A stretch of DNA of 64,000 nt, from the NCBI GenBank assembly GCA_030015575.1, contig JASDDO010000016.1, positions 67,019,396-67,083,395 of the forward strand, given 5' to 3'. Shown in pieces: positions 1 through 13,735 of the stretch. Each line of letters opens with the position of its first letter. Positions within the stretch are counted from its first letter, which is position 1. A program made the translations under genes and the position numbers. Source of the stretch: Agapanthus africanus (Eukaryota; Streptophyta; Magnoliopsida; Asparagales; Amaryllidaceae). The notes beneath the pieces are model-generated. The model was not told the origin of the DNA and did no database searches. It worked only from the letters and a program-made list of their open reading frames with translations.

Positions 1-1204
1 CTTGCCATTGTTGTTGTTCCAGGCTGCGAGACCCGGCAGGAGGATGAGTATAGCGTCGTTCTAAACTAGCTTTAGAAGTGCACATCTATATGACTCTGCC
101 AGAGGGTTGTCATAGTCAGTGGGAGCAGCGGAAGCTTTGGTGGATATCAGGCTTATGTCTATTTATAGACCAAAGTAGATATAGCGGAGATAGATCATCT
201 ATTTCTGATGTGACAGTCGTGGGTTTGACGTCATCAGAATAGGGGATGGATATGTAGAGAAGGTAGTAGGGTGTGATATTCGGGTTTTGGATGACATACA
301 CAAAGTAGGAAGTGACATTCCTATACTACGATCGGTTATACTTTGGTCGTCACGCAGTGGTTTCTCCACAAAGGACTTGGACATTATATCAGACATACTG
401 GTTACTAGATCTATGGTTTTAGATCTAGATTTGGGTAGTTTCCCAATCAGGGTACTTTGACAGCATTCTAAGAGTATTTAGAATGGACGACTCCTGGCAC
501 GGTAGTGTACCTGCAGGTGATGGAGTCACCCTCTCTAAAGGTGTCTTATAGACTAAAGTAGAGAGGGATGTGCATGATTGGCAGATCACTTGCTTAGGCA
601 ATTGAGTCAATCATGAGATGTCAAGCACCACACCAGATGTTGTTCTTGCACTAGATGCAATAAGTTGACATTGATCCAATCTTGGAGAAACAGTCGGAAG
701 CAGTTTTAGAACATAAGTGGATGTTCTAGGGATATGATAACGATAGCCTCATTTGGGAGACAATTATCATTCCAGGCTTCCAAGGTGACATGGACGACAA
801 GGAAGTTGTTAGAGTTATAGTTCTCCTTCTGACGAGGGGCAGTATTTTGGACAGGTGGTCCAAGGCAATACTGAGGGTGGCATGGCGCAGGATACTGATT
901 AAGTTCAGTTGACGATATAGTCTAAGAAGTTTGGATTTGGAGCTCATTTATGAGCTAGGTCCCATCAGACACCCAGACATTCTAAGACAGGTATTGCTCA
1001 TTTCGGGAGATGGCTTTCTCCGCGAACTTGAGACATAGAGAGACATAGAAAGAAACATCTAGGCGGATCCACTCACTGAGGCTATTCCTCGAACGCACAA
1101 ACGGATTTTGTGAGACGGACTAGTAGGGGAGTTGGGTGTTCGGTATCACACGGGCTGTGAGTATGCGACATCGCAATAATTATCCTTGAGTGCAAGTGGG
1201 AGAT
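1..1204 (+). mobile_element. Copia element B1, 3' part of the interior (RT/RNase H remnant)
   Basis: This is the end of the pol region of a Ty1/copia-type element that enters from the left edge. It matches B2 (about 10500-11690) and B3 (about 16830-18031) along its length. The stretch near 270-345 aligns with the reverse transcriptase part of copies A2 and A3, where the frame reads LIGKEFP. The segment ends in a polypurine tract directly before an LTR, which fixes the orientation. It is broken many times and no long frame remains. Clade within copia is not determined. Confidence 0.75.
1194..1204 (+). other. Polypurine tract of B1
   Basis: AAGTGGGAGAT(T) lies immediately before the TGTTGG start of the LTR. 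This is the plus-strand primer position in copia elements. The same tract precedes the LTRs of B2, B3, A2 and A3. Confidence 0.8.
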
Positions 1205-3418
1205 TGTTGGAGATAGTGCCCTCAGAGTCAATTATTGGATCACAGGCACGTGATTGCAATGATTGAGGGAGGACCTATTCCGGTAGGACAGTCTTACTCG
1301 AGATGATAGTTTGCTATCTGGTTTACCTTTATCATCGTGTACTGCTTTAGGTGACCTGACATGTCGCTATTGCACGTTGATAGAGCCCTTAGGATTCTTA
1401 CTTGACTGCCAGCAGTATGAGGGCGATCATATAAGTGAGAGCTGGAGTCTATAAGCACATCCTTAAAAGGTCCCTAGTCGTGGGAGTTTCGAGACAGGGC
1501 ATCGATTCTCCAGAGTAGACTAGTGTATACAGTCGAATCCCCGACGAGGGGCGGTGGCCGGTCTCACAAGCCACTGGTGTCAGTTGGTTCACCTAAGATG
1601 TATACAGGTGCTCATTGGGTTATGAGTACACCGGACAGGACTCGCCAGGAATATGCTAGTTGGTCTTATACCTGACGTCAGATAGCAGTTCCCAGGTGAC
1701 ATGTGTACAGGTTAGTTCATCGACCTGGGGATCGTCATTTGTCTCATGTGAGTTCCCACTGTGCTTTGATTACTACCCTACCACGGCTCAAAGGAGTCGT
1801 GCAAACGGGTTTTAGTTGGGTACAGTCCCGAGCCACATGGAGGCAGTGAGCGGATCTTCAGGGGTTCGTCTCTCCCAGTATTGGGGGTGAGGTCGCGCTG
1901 TGTCTAGGAGAGCCATTACACGAAGTCCTTGGCCGAGGCAGGAGATTTACTAGTAGGTATTCCAGTAGTATCTCAGGGTGTTCTGGGCTACACTCCGATA
2001 CGACTTGTACCGCTTTTGGGGGTCTGACTTTTACCAACGCCCTAGGCCCGACATGCGATGCTCATAGACGAACAGACCGGACTGTACGGATATTGTCACT
2101 GACAGGCTCAGTAGGGTGTCAGGATGAGTTCGCTCATCGACGTCCCTTTTGGTCAATAGCTGGTGGCCCGTCACGTATTGGCTTATACCTCTGACGTGCT
2201 AGTGGTTAAATCCACAGCCATAGTATTGACGAGTCTTTAGAGTCCACCACACTTACAGTTACTCAAGCTTTCGGGCGAAACGCTGTAGAGGCCGTATGGA
2301 GATATGGCAGGGTCCGATCAGATACGTGCGGTATTGCACGGATCAGGATCGGACGGTTTGTACTAGAGGCTGTATGGTTATATGGCAGCGTTCGATCAGA
2401 TACGTGCGGTATTGCACGGATCAGGATCGGACGGATATTACTAGCCGGCTTTGGTCTAAGCCGGATCCTAGTATAGTACAGTGTAGTTTTTGTCTCATTG
2501 CATTTGTATCCGGTCGGAATACAGATGCAGGTGTGTATGCACAGTATGGGGTTTTCCTGTAATTTATTACGGGGCCAGTTTTCTGGAGTTGCCAGTTTGC
2601 ATTCCGTTCCGGCCGGTTTTCCTTTGTTCTTTCCCGGCCGGACTTTTCCGATGGAGGGACTAATTTGCATTTGTGCAAATTGGTATTTGAGGAGGGGTTT
2701 TATGCACTTGTGGGGCTTCATGATGGTTGATAATCATGAGATGCTTTCTTAGTCTTTTCTTTGCTTTATAAGATTAGAAAGGATTTAGATTGATAAGAGG
2801 TTTACCTTTTTGGATGTGGTCACCCATTCTTTTTCTCCTACACTCACCTCCCTTGTATATTCCCTCCACCATTCTCACATTAGCAAGGGGTCGGCCACAA
2901 TTTTGGATGAGGGGAGAGGAAAAATGAGAGGTTCATTTTTGTGAGAAGAAGAATTCCTATCTCATTTTTCTTGCTACAAAAACATTCTAGCTCCACTAGA
3001 TAAGTTGATTTCCATTCTATCCCTCCATCACCATGGCAACCAAAACCCAAGTGAGACATAGCCTATACACATTCTACAGCAAATCTTGGACGCGTCGGCT
3101 AGCCTACTTCGCGCCCGAGTTGCCTCGGTATTGAGGTGGGAACCCGTAAAAGATGCAAGCGATGTGGTGCCCTTCCAGCGAGGAGGCGACGACCGGAGTT
3201 TCCGCAGGAGATCGGGATGATGAGGAGAAGACCGGAGGACTCGGATCAATCGGTATATCTCTTCCCCTTCTTGAAGTTAGCTAGAATAAGTTTAATGGCC
3301 CGATCCGGGTGTTTAGTGCGCGGTGGTGCCGGTTTGCTAAGTTAGCAAAATTAAAGTTCATCACCGCTTCCGCATTTGGCCGTCGGATTGACGGCCGGGG
3401 CGCCGCCGTGCACTTACA
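1205..3418 (+). repeat. 3' LTR of copia element B1
   Basis: The LTR starts TGTTGGAGATAGTGCC after the polypurine tract and ends ...GTGCACTTACA, giving 2214 bp. The start is shared with B2 (11691) and B3 (18032), and the end with B3 (20111) and B4 (20611). Directly after the final CA the sequence becomes minus-strand family A interior. B1 therefore appears to be inserted in A1, with its 5' LTR to the left of the window. Confidence 0.8.
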
Positions 3419-3698
3419 GAAACTTATCACCCGTTCTCAGTTCTCTACCTTTCTGTAGCCCTTGTAATATATAACATATATGGGATCCTGATCCGGTATC
3501 AAATACCCAGGACGTAAAGGACACTGAGAAACAGTTCTCGGTAATGAATACACCCGAAGATGCATCAACATGCACTTTCTTCGTTTGGACGGCACGGGAA
3601 ATCTGGTATTCCCCAATTTCCTGCTCTGTCTTATAACAATTATAAGTTGGACCGGGACTAACGTTCCCCAGCTCAGTATAACAAACGGGTTTGGTCAA
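3419..3698 (-). pseudogene. Remnant of copia gag end and aspartic protease (A1)
   Basis: The minus-strand frame reads ...SWVFDTGSGSHIC..., the DTG-type active-site box of a retroviral-like aspartic protease, followed by a segment (LQKGRELRTGDKF) that matches A2 near 33385-33430. In living copia elements this domain cuts the Gag-Pol polyprotein in the particle. Here it is a fossil cut off by B1. Confidence 0.65.
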
Positions 3699-3746
3699 TA
3701 TATCCGTTTTATTATCTTGATTAAGGCGTGATATGGTCGCTACCTG

Positions 3747-3762
3747 GAGAGAGAGAGAGAGA
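3747..3762 (-). repeat. (GA)n/(CT)n tract at the leader end of A1
   Basis: A GA dinucleotide run on the plus strand reads as a pyrimidine tract on the element's sense strand, followed by CAG (3744-3746 read in reverse). The same arrangement occurs before the gag start in other copies. Confidence 0.75.
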
Positions 3763-6700
3763 AGAAAACACTCAGCGTATGCTCTTGCAAGATCAGATTG
3801 GTTATTATTTTATCTAATCAGGATAGCTCCCACAGTTTTTATCAAATCTTCCTTCAAACCTTAAAAGGAAAGACTAGCCGGGATTAATTACACGCTACAA
3901 GTTCGCCAATCTTTCAGCCAGGCCAGTGTCGGTAGTTTGAGGGAGGTTCTCCGTGCTTTCGCACGGACTTAATTAAAGTAAACCTCGTTTTCCCATAGGC
4001 GTAACCCTGTTAACACCTTTCTAGACACCTACTTGATCGGCTAATTGTAATGTGTAAAACTCTCCCAGGAGTAACTCTTACTCGCAGCGGGTATCGGGAT
4101 CCAACTATCTCATAGAAGATATGCAATCTCATTGCAAATTTCAACACTTGAAATTCCCAATAATATTTTACCACTAGCGTTCTATGACCTTGACGAATGC
4201 CAAATAACCCATAGTCCACTAGTCAAGTTCAACACGTACATTTCTTGATTGAATTAAACCCACCCGCACGACCCATGACGAATGCCAAACAACGCCATAC
4301 GAATACCCAAATCCAATCTGCATCATATGCATAAGCAGATAAATACTAGTTAGCTACCGTACACTACGCCTTGACGAATGTCAAACTACCGCAGCACGAA
4401 TACTAAGTAGTACTTATCTGAAATGACGGAGGGCTACGATAGGTTTTTAAGAAAACCTATTGCGTAATGAACTTGATATCGTTGTAGAATCGAATGAATT
4501 TTGAAATGGAGTGTTTTTTAGGCTTTTCTAATTTTGCTAAAGGGGTCACTCCCGGTGAAGAGATCGTCGGCCCTTTCCTCATCGAATAAGGTGCTGAATA
4601 TATCATATATACCACTGTGCAAAGCAAAAACTATAGAAGCAATCAAAAGACAAACCGAGGTTTGTAGCATCTGCCAGTTATTGCTAAAGGGGTCACTCCC
4701 GATGAAGGGATCTCGGCCCTTTCCTTATCGAATAAGGTTCAGGATGTTCTACAAGGAACACCGCGATGCAAAGCAAGAACTGTAGCTACCTGTTTTTGAA
4801 ATTCGATTCCACAACATCTTAGGTTTCTTTTCTTTCATTAATCACATTAATGAAGTCCCATCATTTAAGTCACCTAAACATCACAGATAAATACGACGTA
4901 CACTTATGCCATCCGCATTCGCCTCGATGTCCTGTCTGCACCGTTAGGTTAGGTAACTAACGGCAGAGCGGGGCAGGGCTAGCGCGGGTGTAAAATATAA
5001 GTAACGTCTATATAATATATCATATATACTATATACAATATCTATCTGAACATATCACATGATCACATCAAAGATAACGCGGCGGAAAATATCATATGAA
5101 ATATTAGATATACTAGGACGTCCGTGTTTTTAATATAAGCCAGTATAAAACACGGATTCCACGGTCGCGATGAATAGCCAAACCCACACCCCCTAGACCC
5201 CTACGAGAGCGGCAATCAACCCTACCAATTCTAGAGTTAGGAGACCCGGACTCGACTCCTCGAGTTGGTCTCCCACTGGACTCCAGAACCCGGTTACTTG
5301 TGCCCTTTTCCTTGGGTCTATCCTAGTGCGGAAAAGTAAATAATATAAATCAATGGTGACATCTTCCGCAACCTGGAAGTGCCCCAATAAAAGAATATTA
5401 CATACAAGTTTTTACATGAATGAAAAAGGAAAAACACTCATCTCACATAAAAAAAACCCCGGCTATTCAAACACGACGATCCAATATAACATATCCAGCA
5501 ACACATAACATCACATGTCATCAACTTAAGTAAATATGCGCATCCCAATTGTCGTTGACATATAGCAACGAAACAGGCGATATCACATATTGCACTTACG
5601 GTCGCAGAAAAGAAAGTGTAAAACTACAACAGTTGGAATCCGCAACCTCTTTAGACATCCCATGCCTAACCATCTGAATTCCTTAGACATCCCATGCCTA
5701 ACAATTATAAACCCCACATTTTAGTCTCTTTATCGAAAACCCTTTTCAATATCAAGTCGGGCAATTCAACAAGATTCCCGACATTTTGATCGAATGCTCG
5801 TCGCAAACTTTAGTAGGCGGCCGCACCCCCGATGCCGTCGACGAAGTGCACCAAGGCGGAACACTGCTGCCGCGAGCACCCGAACGGATGCTTTCGGCGA
5901 CGGGGTTCTCCTACAGTCACTTGGTCGGGGCTATAAGGTGTGGCTGTCTATTAAGTTTACCCGGCGAGTATTCACGTACGCTACGTGATTGCGACGGACT
6001 TTTGATCACATCAAAATTCCGCGGCAACCGATCAAGTAAGACTAAACTGCTATGTTTATAACATCCAAATCAGTTATCTCATAACTACTTATGGATTCTA
6101 AATATTGTATCACATTCCAGATAAATAGAAAATGTTAAACTTTCCGATCGAACAATCAAACACCCAAGTTTTCCCGAAACAGCTCAACACATGAAATAAG
6201 TTTAAAAACATCCATTTCATGCCACAGTACCAACGGTCCAGCTGTAGAAGGGTCAAGCCAACGCCTCACATGTAGCATGCCGTACTGCCCCAAACCCGAA
6301 GGTTCAAAGGGCAGTTCAAGACGGTCACATAATCAAGTTAAGGTTTGTTGTCTTCTAGAGGGTCCATCGCGTTACTTGCACTACTTAGACGTTCTTAAAC
6401 TACGGAAAAATCCAACACTTAGAAATTTCCCGGGTCGGGAAAAAATGAGTATTTATATCCGGTCGAACTTTTCAACATGTTCTGAAATTACCTGGAAAAC
6501 ACATAAACAAAGTTAAAATATCCGATCAAATCAACGAGTCCCCAATACACCCCAGATAACTCAACTCTTGAGTATAATTAAAAATTTCCAGAAGAATAAG
6601 GAATCACAAACGGAGGTTACTGTGCAAAACTGAGTACCTATTTTTACATACGGCCGCGGAACCGCCGCCAATAGCATGGTAAGGCCGCGGTTCCGCAGCG

Positions 6701-6886
6701 TTTTAGAGGTGTTAGGGACACGTGTTGCACAGTAACTCCTATAAAACCCTGCTGATTTTTCTGAGTATTTTTAATTCACAAAAATCACAGTTTTGAAAAA
6801 ATTTAAAGAGAAGGGTGTCCGATTAGGGTTTCGGGTTCGATCGGATTTCTAATTTTGTCTACACTTCGTCTTAAAGCTCTAGCTAG
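3763..6886 (-). other. Long structured 5' leader of A1
   Basis: Non-coding stretch between primer site and coding part. Read on the minus strand it holds, in order: a palindromic CCGCGG box (6651-6700), the near-invariant block (about 6236-6366), the hairpin TCCGTGTTTT/AAAACACGGA (5121-5156), the GTTAG/CTAAC hairpin near 4943-4966, two tandem units with the AAAGGG/CCCTTT helix (4717-4722 with 4686-4691; 4571-4576 with 4539-4544), and three diverged copies of the TTGAC hairpin (about 4190-4400). I see no conserved long frame. Confidence 0.65.
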
Positions 6887-6898
6887 GCTCTGATACCA
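6887..6898 (-). other. Primer-binding site of A1 (Met-tRNA type)
   Basis: The minus strand reads TGGTATCAGAGC, complementary to the 3' end of plant initiator Met-tRNA. It lies one base inside the LTR end. Confidence 0.9.
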
Positions 6899-6899
6899 C

Positions 6900-9100
6900 T
6901 GTAGGGTTACTAGGCACACTCAAGAAGTTCCACAAGGCATCTACCATGCAAAATTCAAATTTTTATGTGCCTAACAACTCTAAGCAAGATCGTTAACTAG
7001 AGATTAGGGGAAATGAAAAGCTAGTAAACTACTTTACTACAAGTGAAAGGGATTACAACCTTTGTAGATCCGGTCCTTCACTTCAATAGCTCCGTGTTGA
7101 CGTCCATTCACTGCGATCATCGGGATCCCGGACTCTAGCGTTGGTTTCGTTAGAGAAATGAGCGGGCTAGGTCGTTGACTTCGAGGCCGAAGATGATCTA
7201 CGTCGGGGAGACTCAAACTCAAGCTATTCCTTCACTTGGTCAAAATCTTTGTGAAGAGAACACCCTATACAACATGGCAAGTGGTAGAGGATGAAGAAAT
7301 AGGTAGTGGGTTCACTTTAGAATTGGATTTCTCACTCTTTTTCTCATGGCACCATTGGAGCTAGCAAGCTTTTGTGGAGCTTGATGAAGAAGAAGAAAAG
7401 AATTAAAAGAATAATATGAAGCTTATCCTTTTAATTATGGCACCATGGTTGAGTTAAGCCCTCATGCTTAACTCATGTAGAGAATTAACCAAAGCATTAG
7501 GTTAAGGGTTGGGTTAACTAATATCTTGAACAAATGACAGAAGAGTTGACTTTGTCAATGTTTATCAAGCTTCATGAAGCTTGATAACTTTGACCAAAGT
7601 CTTACTCTTTTGTTATTTGTTAGGAAAATAGTAAACCCTAATTTAACCTTGATTTGGTTCAAGTCTCATAAACTCAACTTGTTTGTATCATCAAGCATGA
7701 TACAAACATGTACACTTGCATATATCACATATAAACAATGTGCACAAACTAGTGAGAAAATCAATCTTAAGTGAACCAATACTAGTTAATGTAATGTAAT
7801 ATATCAAATATATAATTATACATTAAATCATTAAATCAACACTTGATTTAACGATCCGGTCATATTGCATATAACCGACTAATATCAATAGTAACAACTT
7901 ATCGAATCAACACTTGATCCGATAACCCGGCTATATCGTATATAACCGAGCAATGTCATAAATCACGAGAATAGAATACAATATCACATACTGGTATTAT
8001 TCTCGGTCCCGCACATATCTCATATGCGCTCCTATTTCATTTCGCTTGAGCCAAGAAACCCCTGTGTAGGGCTCTAAAGACTCGTCAATACGCCGGCAGT
8101 AGGTGATGATCATATCAAACACCCACAAGCTGCAAGCGGTCTGCTAAACGTAACGGCCACCCGGGTATTGAGAGATCAGAAGATTAACGAACAAGCCTTC
8201 TCACACTCCTGTGAATCCAATCAGTAACACATCCGTACAGTTCGGTCTCTTCGTCTGATATGTCTCATATCTCGTCTAGGGGTAGTAAACGTCAGACCCC
8301 AATAACTCTATAAGTCATGTCGATATGAGGTTCATAACGGGTCGAGAAACTGCTGGTAACACTTACCAATAAATCCCTAAAACAGCCTTGGTCAAGGAAT
8401 TCCTGTTATAGCCAATCGAGCACAGCGCAACATCAACTCCCTATACCGTGAGAGACGAAACCCCTCCTATCGCTCATTGCCTCCATGTGATTCGGGACTG
8501 TACCTAAAAACCACCATTTTTCACGCCCTCTTGGACGTGGTAAGATGGAAATCAAAGCACAGTGGGAATCTCACAAGACTCTATGACGATCTCGGGTCTA
8601 CAGACTAACCTGTACCAATGTCACCATTGAACTCCCATCTGACGTGAGATATAATACCATCTGGGAGTTCTCGGCGAGTCCGTCCAGTGTACCCAGTCTC
8701 CACTGAGCACCCGTATATCATCTCATATGTCAAACACCAATGGATATGGGATCATCCATCGCCCATCTGTATGGGTCGAGAAGGTATACGCTAGTCTAAT
8801 CTGGTATATCGATGCCCTGTCTCGATACACACACGACTAGGGACCTTGAAGGATGTACTTATGGACTACCATGTCCCCACTAGTATGATCTGCATCATAG
8901 TCCAGGTAGTCAAGTACACATCCTAAGGGCTTTACCAACATGTAACAGAGAGACAATCAGAGTACACGTTAAGGTAAAGAGTAACCAGATAGCATACTAT
9001 CATATCGAGCAAGAAAGTCATCCCTATATATGTCCAAGCGTCCACTACAATATACATCCTAAGTATAGTAATGGCCTCTAGGGCATACATATAACTAACA
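6900..9100 (-). repeat. 5' LTR of A1
   Basis: A 2201-bp LTR reading TGTTAGTTATATGTATGCCC... to ...CCCTACA on the minus strand. Length and both ends match the A2 LTRs (2205 bp each). The 3' end abuts the primer site, so this is a 5' LTR. Confidence 0.88.
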
Positions 9101-11690
9101 TTAAAGGCAAATAAAGGGATTTGGAGAGATGGCAAAGAAATATACGGTTACAGTCATGAATTGGTTTATGGAAGAGGCATTACTAGGAATACCAGGATAC
9201 CCCTATGAAACATTTTCATGTTTCAGTTTCACTGTGCGTTGTTAAAGGAAAACTGATTTCCCGATTAGATACTTACTCCTGGGTATGTATTTACCAGGAA
9301 TGATTCTCATATCCGTATGGTTTTACAGATGCTGAGTGGGAGTAAGTTATTGGGAATAAGGTGATCATCCTCAATATGTCAGAATTCGTTGTAATTGGTG
9401 ATATTTGAGGAAATCGCCTGGGTTTTTGGCGGACGACATGTGTTTGGTTTTTAGTATCCGTTGTTGTGCACAAATTTCAAAATGATATATCTGTACGTTT
9501 ATTTTTATAAAGTGAGATATAACTTTTTGAAATTATGTCCGTGACATTTACCTATATCAGTTGACGATTGGGTAAGGAGCACTGAACAGCAGATTAGTTC
9601 TTAACCGTAAGTACAGTTTTCAACCTATGATGCACAGGTTTTGAGTTATTCGACTCACGGGACTCATACAGAGTATTGTATGTTGTCCAGTGTCCATCAG
9701 GACAAAGGGGATGATCCTCGTACTATGTTCTCTTTACTTGTGACTTCTCTAGTTTTTAGATAAGTGTTTCGTAGAAATACAAGGTCTAAGTTTTGAGAAG
9801 TTGCGGGTATAGGAATAAAGTAGAGAACCAGATGTCGCAAGTACCGGGATTCTTTAAAGAGATCGAAGATGTAGATACTTATGACTGGTATTCAGTTGAT
9901 AGTAATAGTTTTGAGAAATTTGTTTCTCTTTCGGGTTACTCATAATTGGATGTATTCCTAAGTTGAGTAATGCTGATTAGCCTCTCTCTATTAAGTTGAT
10001 ATGCACAGGAGACAGCTGCATGATTTGAATCTGGTTCAAATTAAATAAGTGCCAAAGTTTCTATATTGGATATAGAATGGTTCATATCTTAATGATGTTA
10101 AGGTATGGGGAGTTGTCCGGCTTATGCTTAAAACCAGACTCTAGATAACTCAGGGCACGTTTCTGTAATGGCAGTTTGTGGGTTGGCCCAGGCTATGACG
10201 AGGGTTGACTTTCTACCATCTGGAAGATCAATGGTGATATTGTTCTTGACTAGCCACAGTTTTAGTAAAATGGATTTTTTCAGAAAACAGTAGTGGGAGT
10301 ATGGTAGAACTGGAAGTGATTCCAAAACCGCAAACGATTAAGGAAATTTAAGAGGACCTAAAGATTCAATCAGGTTTGACATTCCATTAGCCACTCCGCA
10401 GATATGGTGGGTAACCTCAGACACCCGAGAGGTACTCCGGTAGTCTCAAGGACGGTGACAGGGAGGTTCTTATTTACCCAGACTTGACACTACTGTTGTT
10501 CCAGGCTATGAGACCCGGCAGGAGGTTAAGTTTAGCGTCGTACTAAACTAGCTTTAAAAGTGCACGTATATATTATTCTGCCAGAGGGTTGTTGTGGTCA
10601 GTGGGAGCAGCGGAAGCATTGTGGGCAAGTAGCTTATGTCTATTTATAGACTAGAGCAGAATAGCGAAGATAGATCATCTATTTTTGATGTGACAGTCAT
10701 GGGTTTGACTTCATCAGAATAGGGGATGGATCTGTTAAGAAGGTAGTAAACTGTGGTGTCCTAGTATTTGGAAGACATACACAGAGTAGGAAGTAAAATT
10801 CCTATACTACGATCGGTTATACTTTGGTTGTCATACAGTTGTTTCTCCGCACAGGATATGGATATAATATCTGACATTCTCGTTACTAGATCTATGGTTT
10901 TAGATCTAGGTTTGGGTAGTTTCCCAATGTGGGTACTTTGACAGTATTCTAATAGTATTTTAGAATAGATGACTCCTGGCATGGTGGTGTACCTGCAGGT
11001 GTTGGAGTCACCCTCTCTAAAGGTGTCTTACAGACTAAAGGGGAGAGGGATGTGCATGATTGGCAGATCACTTGCTTAGGCAATTGAGTCGATCATGAGA
11101 TGTCAAGTACCACACCAGATGTTGTTTTTGCACTAGATGCAATAAGTTTATATTAATACAATCCTGGAGAAACATTCGGAAGCAGTTTTAGAACAAAAGT
11201 GCATGTTCTACGGATTTGACAATGGCAGCGTCCTTCGGGTGACGGTTATCATTCCAGGCTTCCAAAGGTGACAAGGATGACAGATTGATTGTCAGAGTTA
11301 TAGTTTTCCGTCTGACGAAGAGGGCAGTATTATGGACCGGTGGTCCAAGAGGATACTGTGGGAGGCATGGTGCAGGGGTTCAGTTGATGATACAGTCTAA
11401 GAAGTTTGGATTTGGAGTTCATTTATGAACTAGGTCCCATCAGATATCCAGACATATTCTAAGACAGGTATTACTCAATTCGGGAGATGGCTTTCTCCGC
11501 GAACTTGAGATTAAGAGAGACATAGAAAGAAACATCAGGGCGGATCCACTCATTGAGGCTATTTCTCGAACACAAGAGTTTTACAAACGAGCTTTGTGAA
11601 ACTGATTAGTAGAGGAGTTGGCTGTTCGGTATCACACGGGCTGTGAGTATGCGACATCGCAATAATTAGCCTTAAGGCCAAGTGGGAGGT
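9101..11690 (+). mobile_element. Copia element B2, interior remnant (pol)
   Basis: Collinear with B3 from about 15630 to 18031 and, in its last 1.2 kb, with B1 (1-1204). Its left end coincides with the 5' end of A1, so its 5' half is probably beyond the left edge. It ends in a polypurine tract and the LTR start. Heavily broken, with no usable frame. Confidence 0.7.
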
Positions 11691-13190
11691 TGTTGGATAT
11701 AGTGCCCTCAAAGTCAATTATTGGATCGCAGGTACGTGATTGCAATGATTGAGGGAGGACCTATACCGGTAGGACAGTCTTACTCGAGATGATAGTATGC
11801 TATCTGGTTTGCCTTTATCATCGTGTACAGCTTTAGGTGACTGTTCACTATTACACATTGATAGAGCCCTTAGGATCCTGCTTGACTACTAACTGTATGA
11901 TGGCGATCATATACGTGAGAGTTGGGTAGTCCATAACCACATCCTTAAAAGTGGTCCCTAGTCGTGGTAGTTTCGAGACAGGGCATCGATACTCCGGAGT
12001 AGACTAGTGTATACAGTCGAGACCCCGACGAGGGGCGATGGCCGGTCTCACAAGCCATTGGTGTCAGTTGGATCACCTAAGATGTATACAGGTGCTCATT
12101 GGGTTAAGAGTACACTAGACAGGACTCACCGGGAATCTGCTAGTTGGTATTATACCTAGCGTCAGATAGCAGTTCCCTGGTGACATATGTACAGATTAGT
12201 TCATCGACCTGAGGTCGCCATTTTCTACCCTACCATGGTTCAAAGGAGTCGTGAAAACAGGTTTTTTTTGGGTACAGTCCCGAGCCACATGGAGGCAAGT
12301 GAGCGGATCGGCAAGGGGATTTGTCTCTCCCGGTATTGGGGGTGAGATCGCGCTGTGTCTAGGAGAGCCATTACACATAGCCCTCGGCCGAGGCATGAGA
12401 TTTACTGGTAGGTACTCCAGTAGTATGTCAGGGTGTTCTAAGCTACACTCTGACATGACTTATACCGCTTTTAGGGGTCTGACGTTACTAGCCCCCTTGG
12501 CCCGATATGCGATACTTATAGATGAACGGACCAGACTGTATGTATATTGTCACTGATTGGCTTAGTAGGGTTCCAGGATGAGTTCGCTCATCAGCTTCCC
12601 TTGAGGTCAGTACATGGACAGCCGTTACGCACTGCTAGTGCCGCTGACGTACTTGTGGTTAAACCTACTGCCACGGTACTGACCAGTCTTTAGAGTTTCC
12701 CAAGATCGAGCGAAACATTGTAGATGCCGTATGGTTTTATGGTAGGGTTCGGAAAATGCACGTGCACTTGTGCACGTGTCATATTTCGGACAGATAATAC
12801 TGGTGGGCTTTGGTTTAAGCCGAATCCATGTATTATATTGAGTCGGAATATTTTAGTTTCTCGTATTCGTATTCGATCGGAATACGGATACAAGTATGTA
12901 TATACAGGTGAGGGGTATTCTCGTAATCCGTTACGAGAATATTTTAGAAGATACATTTCTTTTTGGATTAATCATTTTGGTTTAAATGATTAATTGTTTT
13001 GGAAAGTGTGACTCATATGGATGACACATTTCTTCTAGCATGATCACCAGTGACTCATGCTAATGAGTCACTTAGTGAGTCATGATAGAATTAATGGTGT
13101 TTTGTTTTGGGTTTGATATTTTGAGGGTTGAGTTGGAGATATTTTGGTGATGGATTTCCTTGATATTTCATCACAAAACCTAATGAATAT
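11691..13190 (+). repeat. 3' LTR of B2, incomplete at its end
   Basis: Starts TGTTGGATATAGTGCCC after the purine tract and follows the B1 and B3 LTRs for about 1.3-1.5 kb. From roughly 13000-13190 it no longer matches their ends. The right boundary is approximate. It contains the short inverted repeat TGCACGTGCACTTGTGCACGTG near 12757-12778. Confidence 0.65.
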
Positions 13191-13735
13191 CACAGGTAGT
13201 CCCCCACAGCATAGTGAATGGAACACCCGGCACTTCACGGAATCCGGTAAATTGAGCACCCTACCTTGGGTCAACCTGTACCCCCTACGAGTGCGGCGAA
13301 TAGTCTGTCAATTCTAGAGTGAGGTCCCTTTGCCTCTTAAAGCCATGAGATACGGACCCGTTGCCCTCCAGAACCCGGCTATCCGTGCGCTCCTTCGCGA
13401 GATAAACCTAGTACAGAAATAAAAATATGTACAACGGGTACATCGACCTCGACCCGGTCGTACCCCAAAAGAATATTATAAAAACAGGCAGTAACGGCAG
13501 TCCATATGTTGGACGCTCGTCCCGCAATATCAAATGTACAAATAAATCCAGACTGCACTATCATTGCTTCCTGCTATCCACCACGACATATCCGCAACAT
13601 CACAGCACAACACAGAACATCAACGCGAATGTCACGTTCGCAAACCCGTCTAAAAGAACTATAGCAATCAGACGCAGTTTACCGATCAAATGACATTCCC
13701 AGTCGGAGATATAATGTAAATACTGCATATTATCA
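13190..13735 (-). repeat. Inverted fragment of a copia leader
   Basis: Read on the minus strand this piece follows the family A leader (compare 5160-5600 and 25840-26290). Shared landmarks on the plus strand are CCCCTACGAGTGCGGC, CAATTCTAGAG, CCAGAACCCGG and CCCCAAAAGAATATTA. The following leader segment is in the opposite orientation, so a head-to-head junction lies near 13735. Boundaries approximate. Confidence 0.55.

Larger units (their letters stand above)
3419..9100 (-). mobile_element. Copia element A1, 5' part (5' LTR, leader, start of the coding region), interrupted by B1
   Basis: Read on the minus strand, the order is 5' LTR (9100 to 6900), Met-tRNA primer site, a leader of about 3.1 kb, then the start of the coding region, which stops exactly at the B1 LTR boundary. 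The missing 3' part should lie to the left of the window. On the right, A1 ends in TGTTAG next to B-family interior (from 9101), so A1 appears to have landed in B2. The coding part is degraded. Confidence 0.8.

Noticed and set aside
2296-2562. Short direct repeat GATCAGATACGTGCGGTATTG twice (about 2317 and 2395) considered as a small array
   Set aside because: Only two copies inside the B1 LTR, spaced 78 bp, with no leader or associated genes. It is a local LTR duplication, not a CRISPR array.
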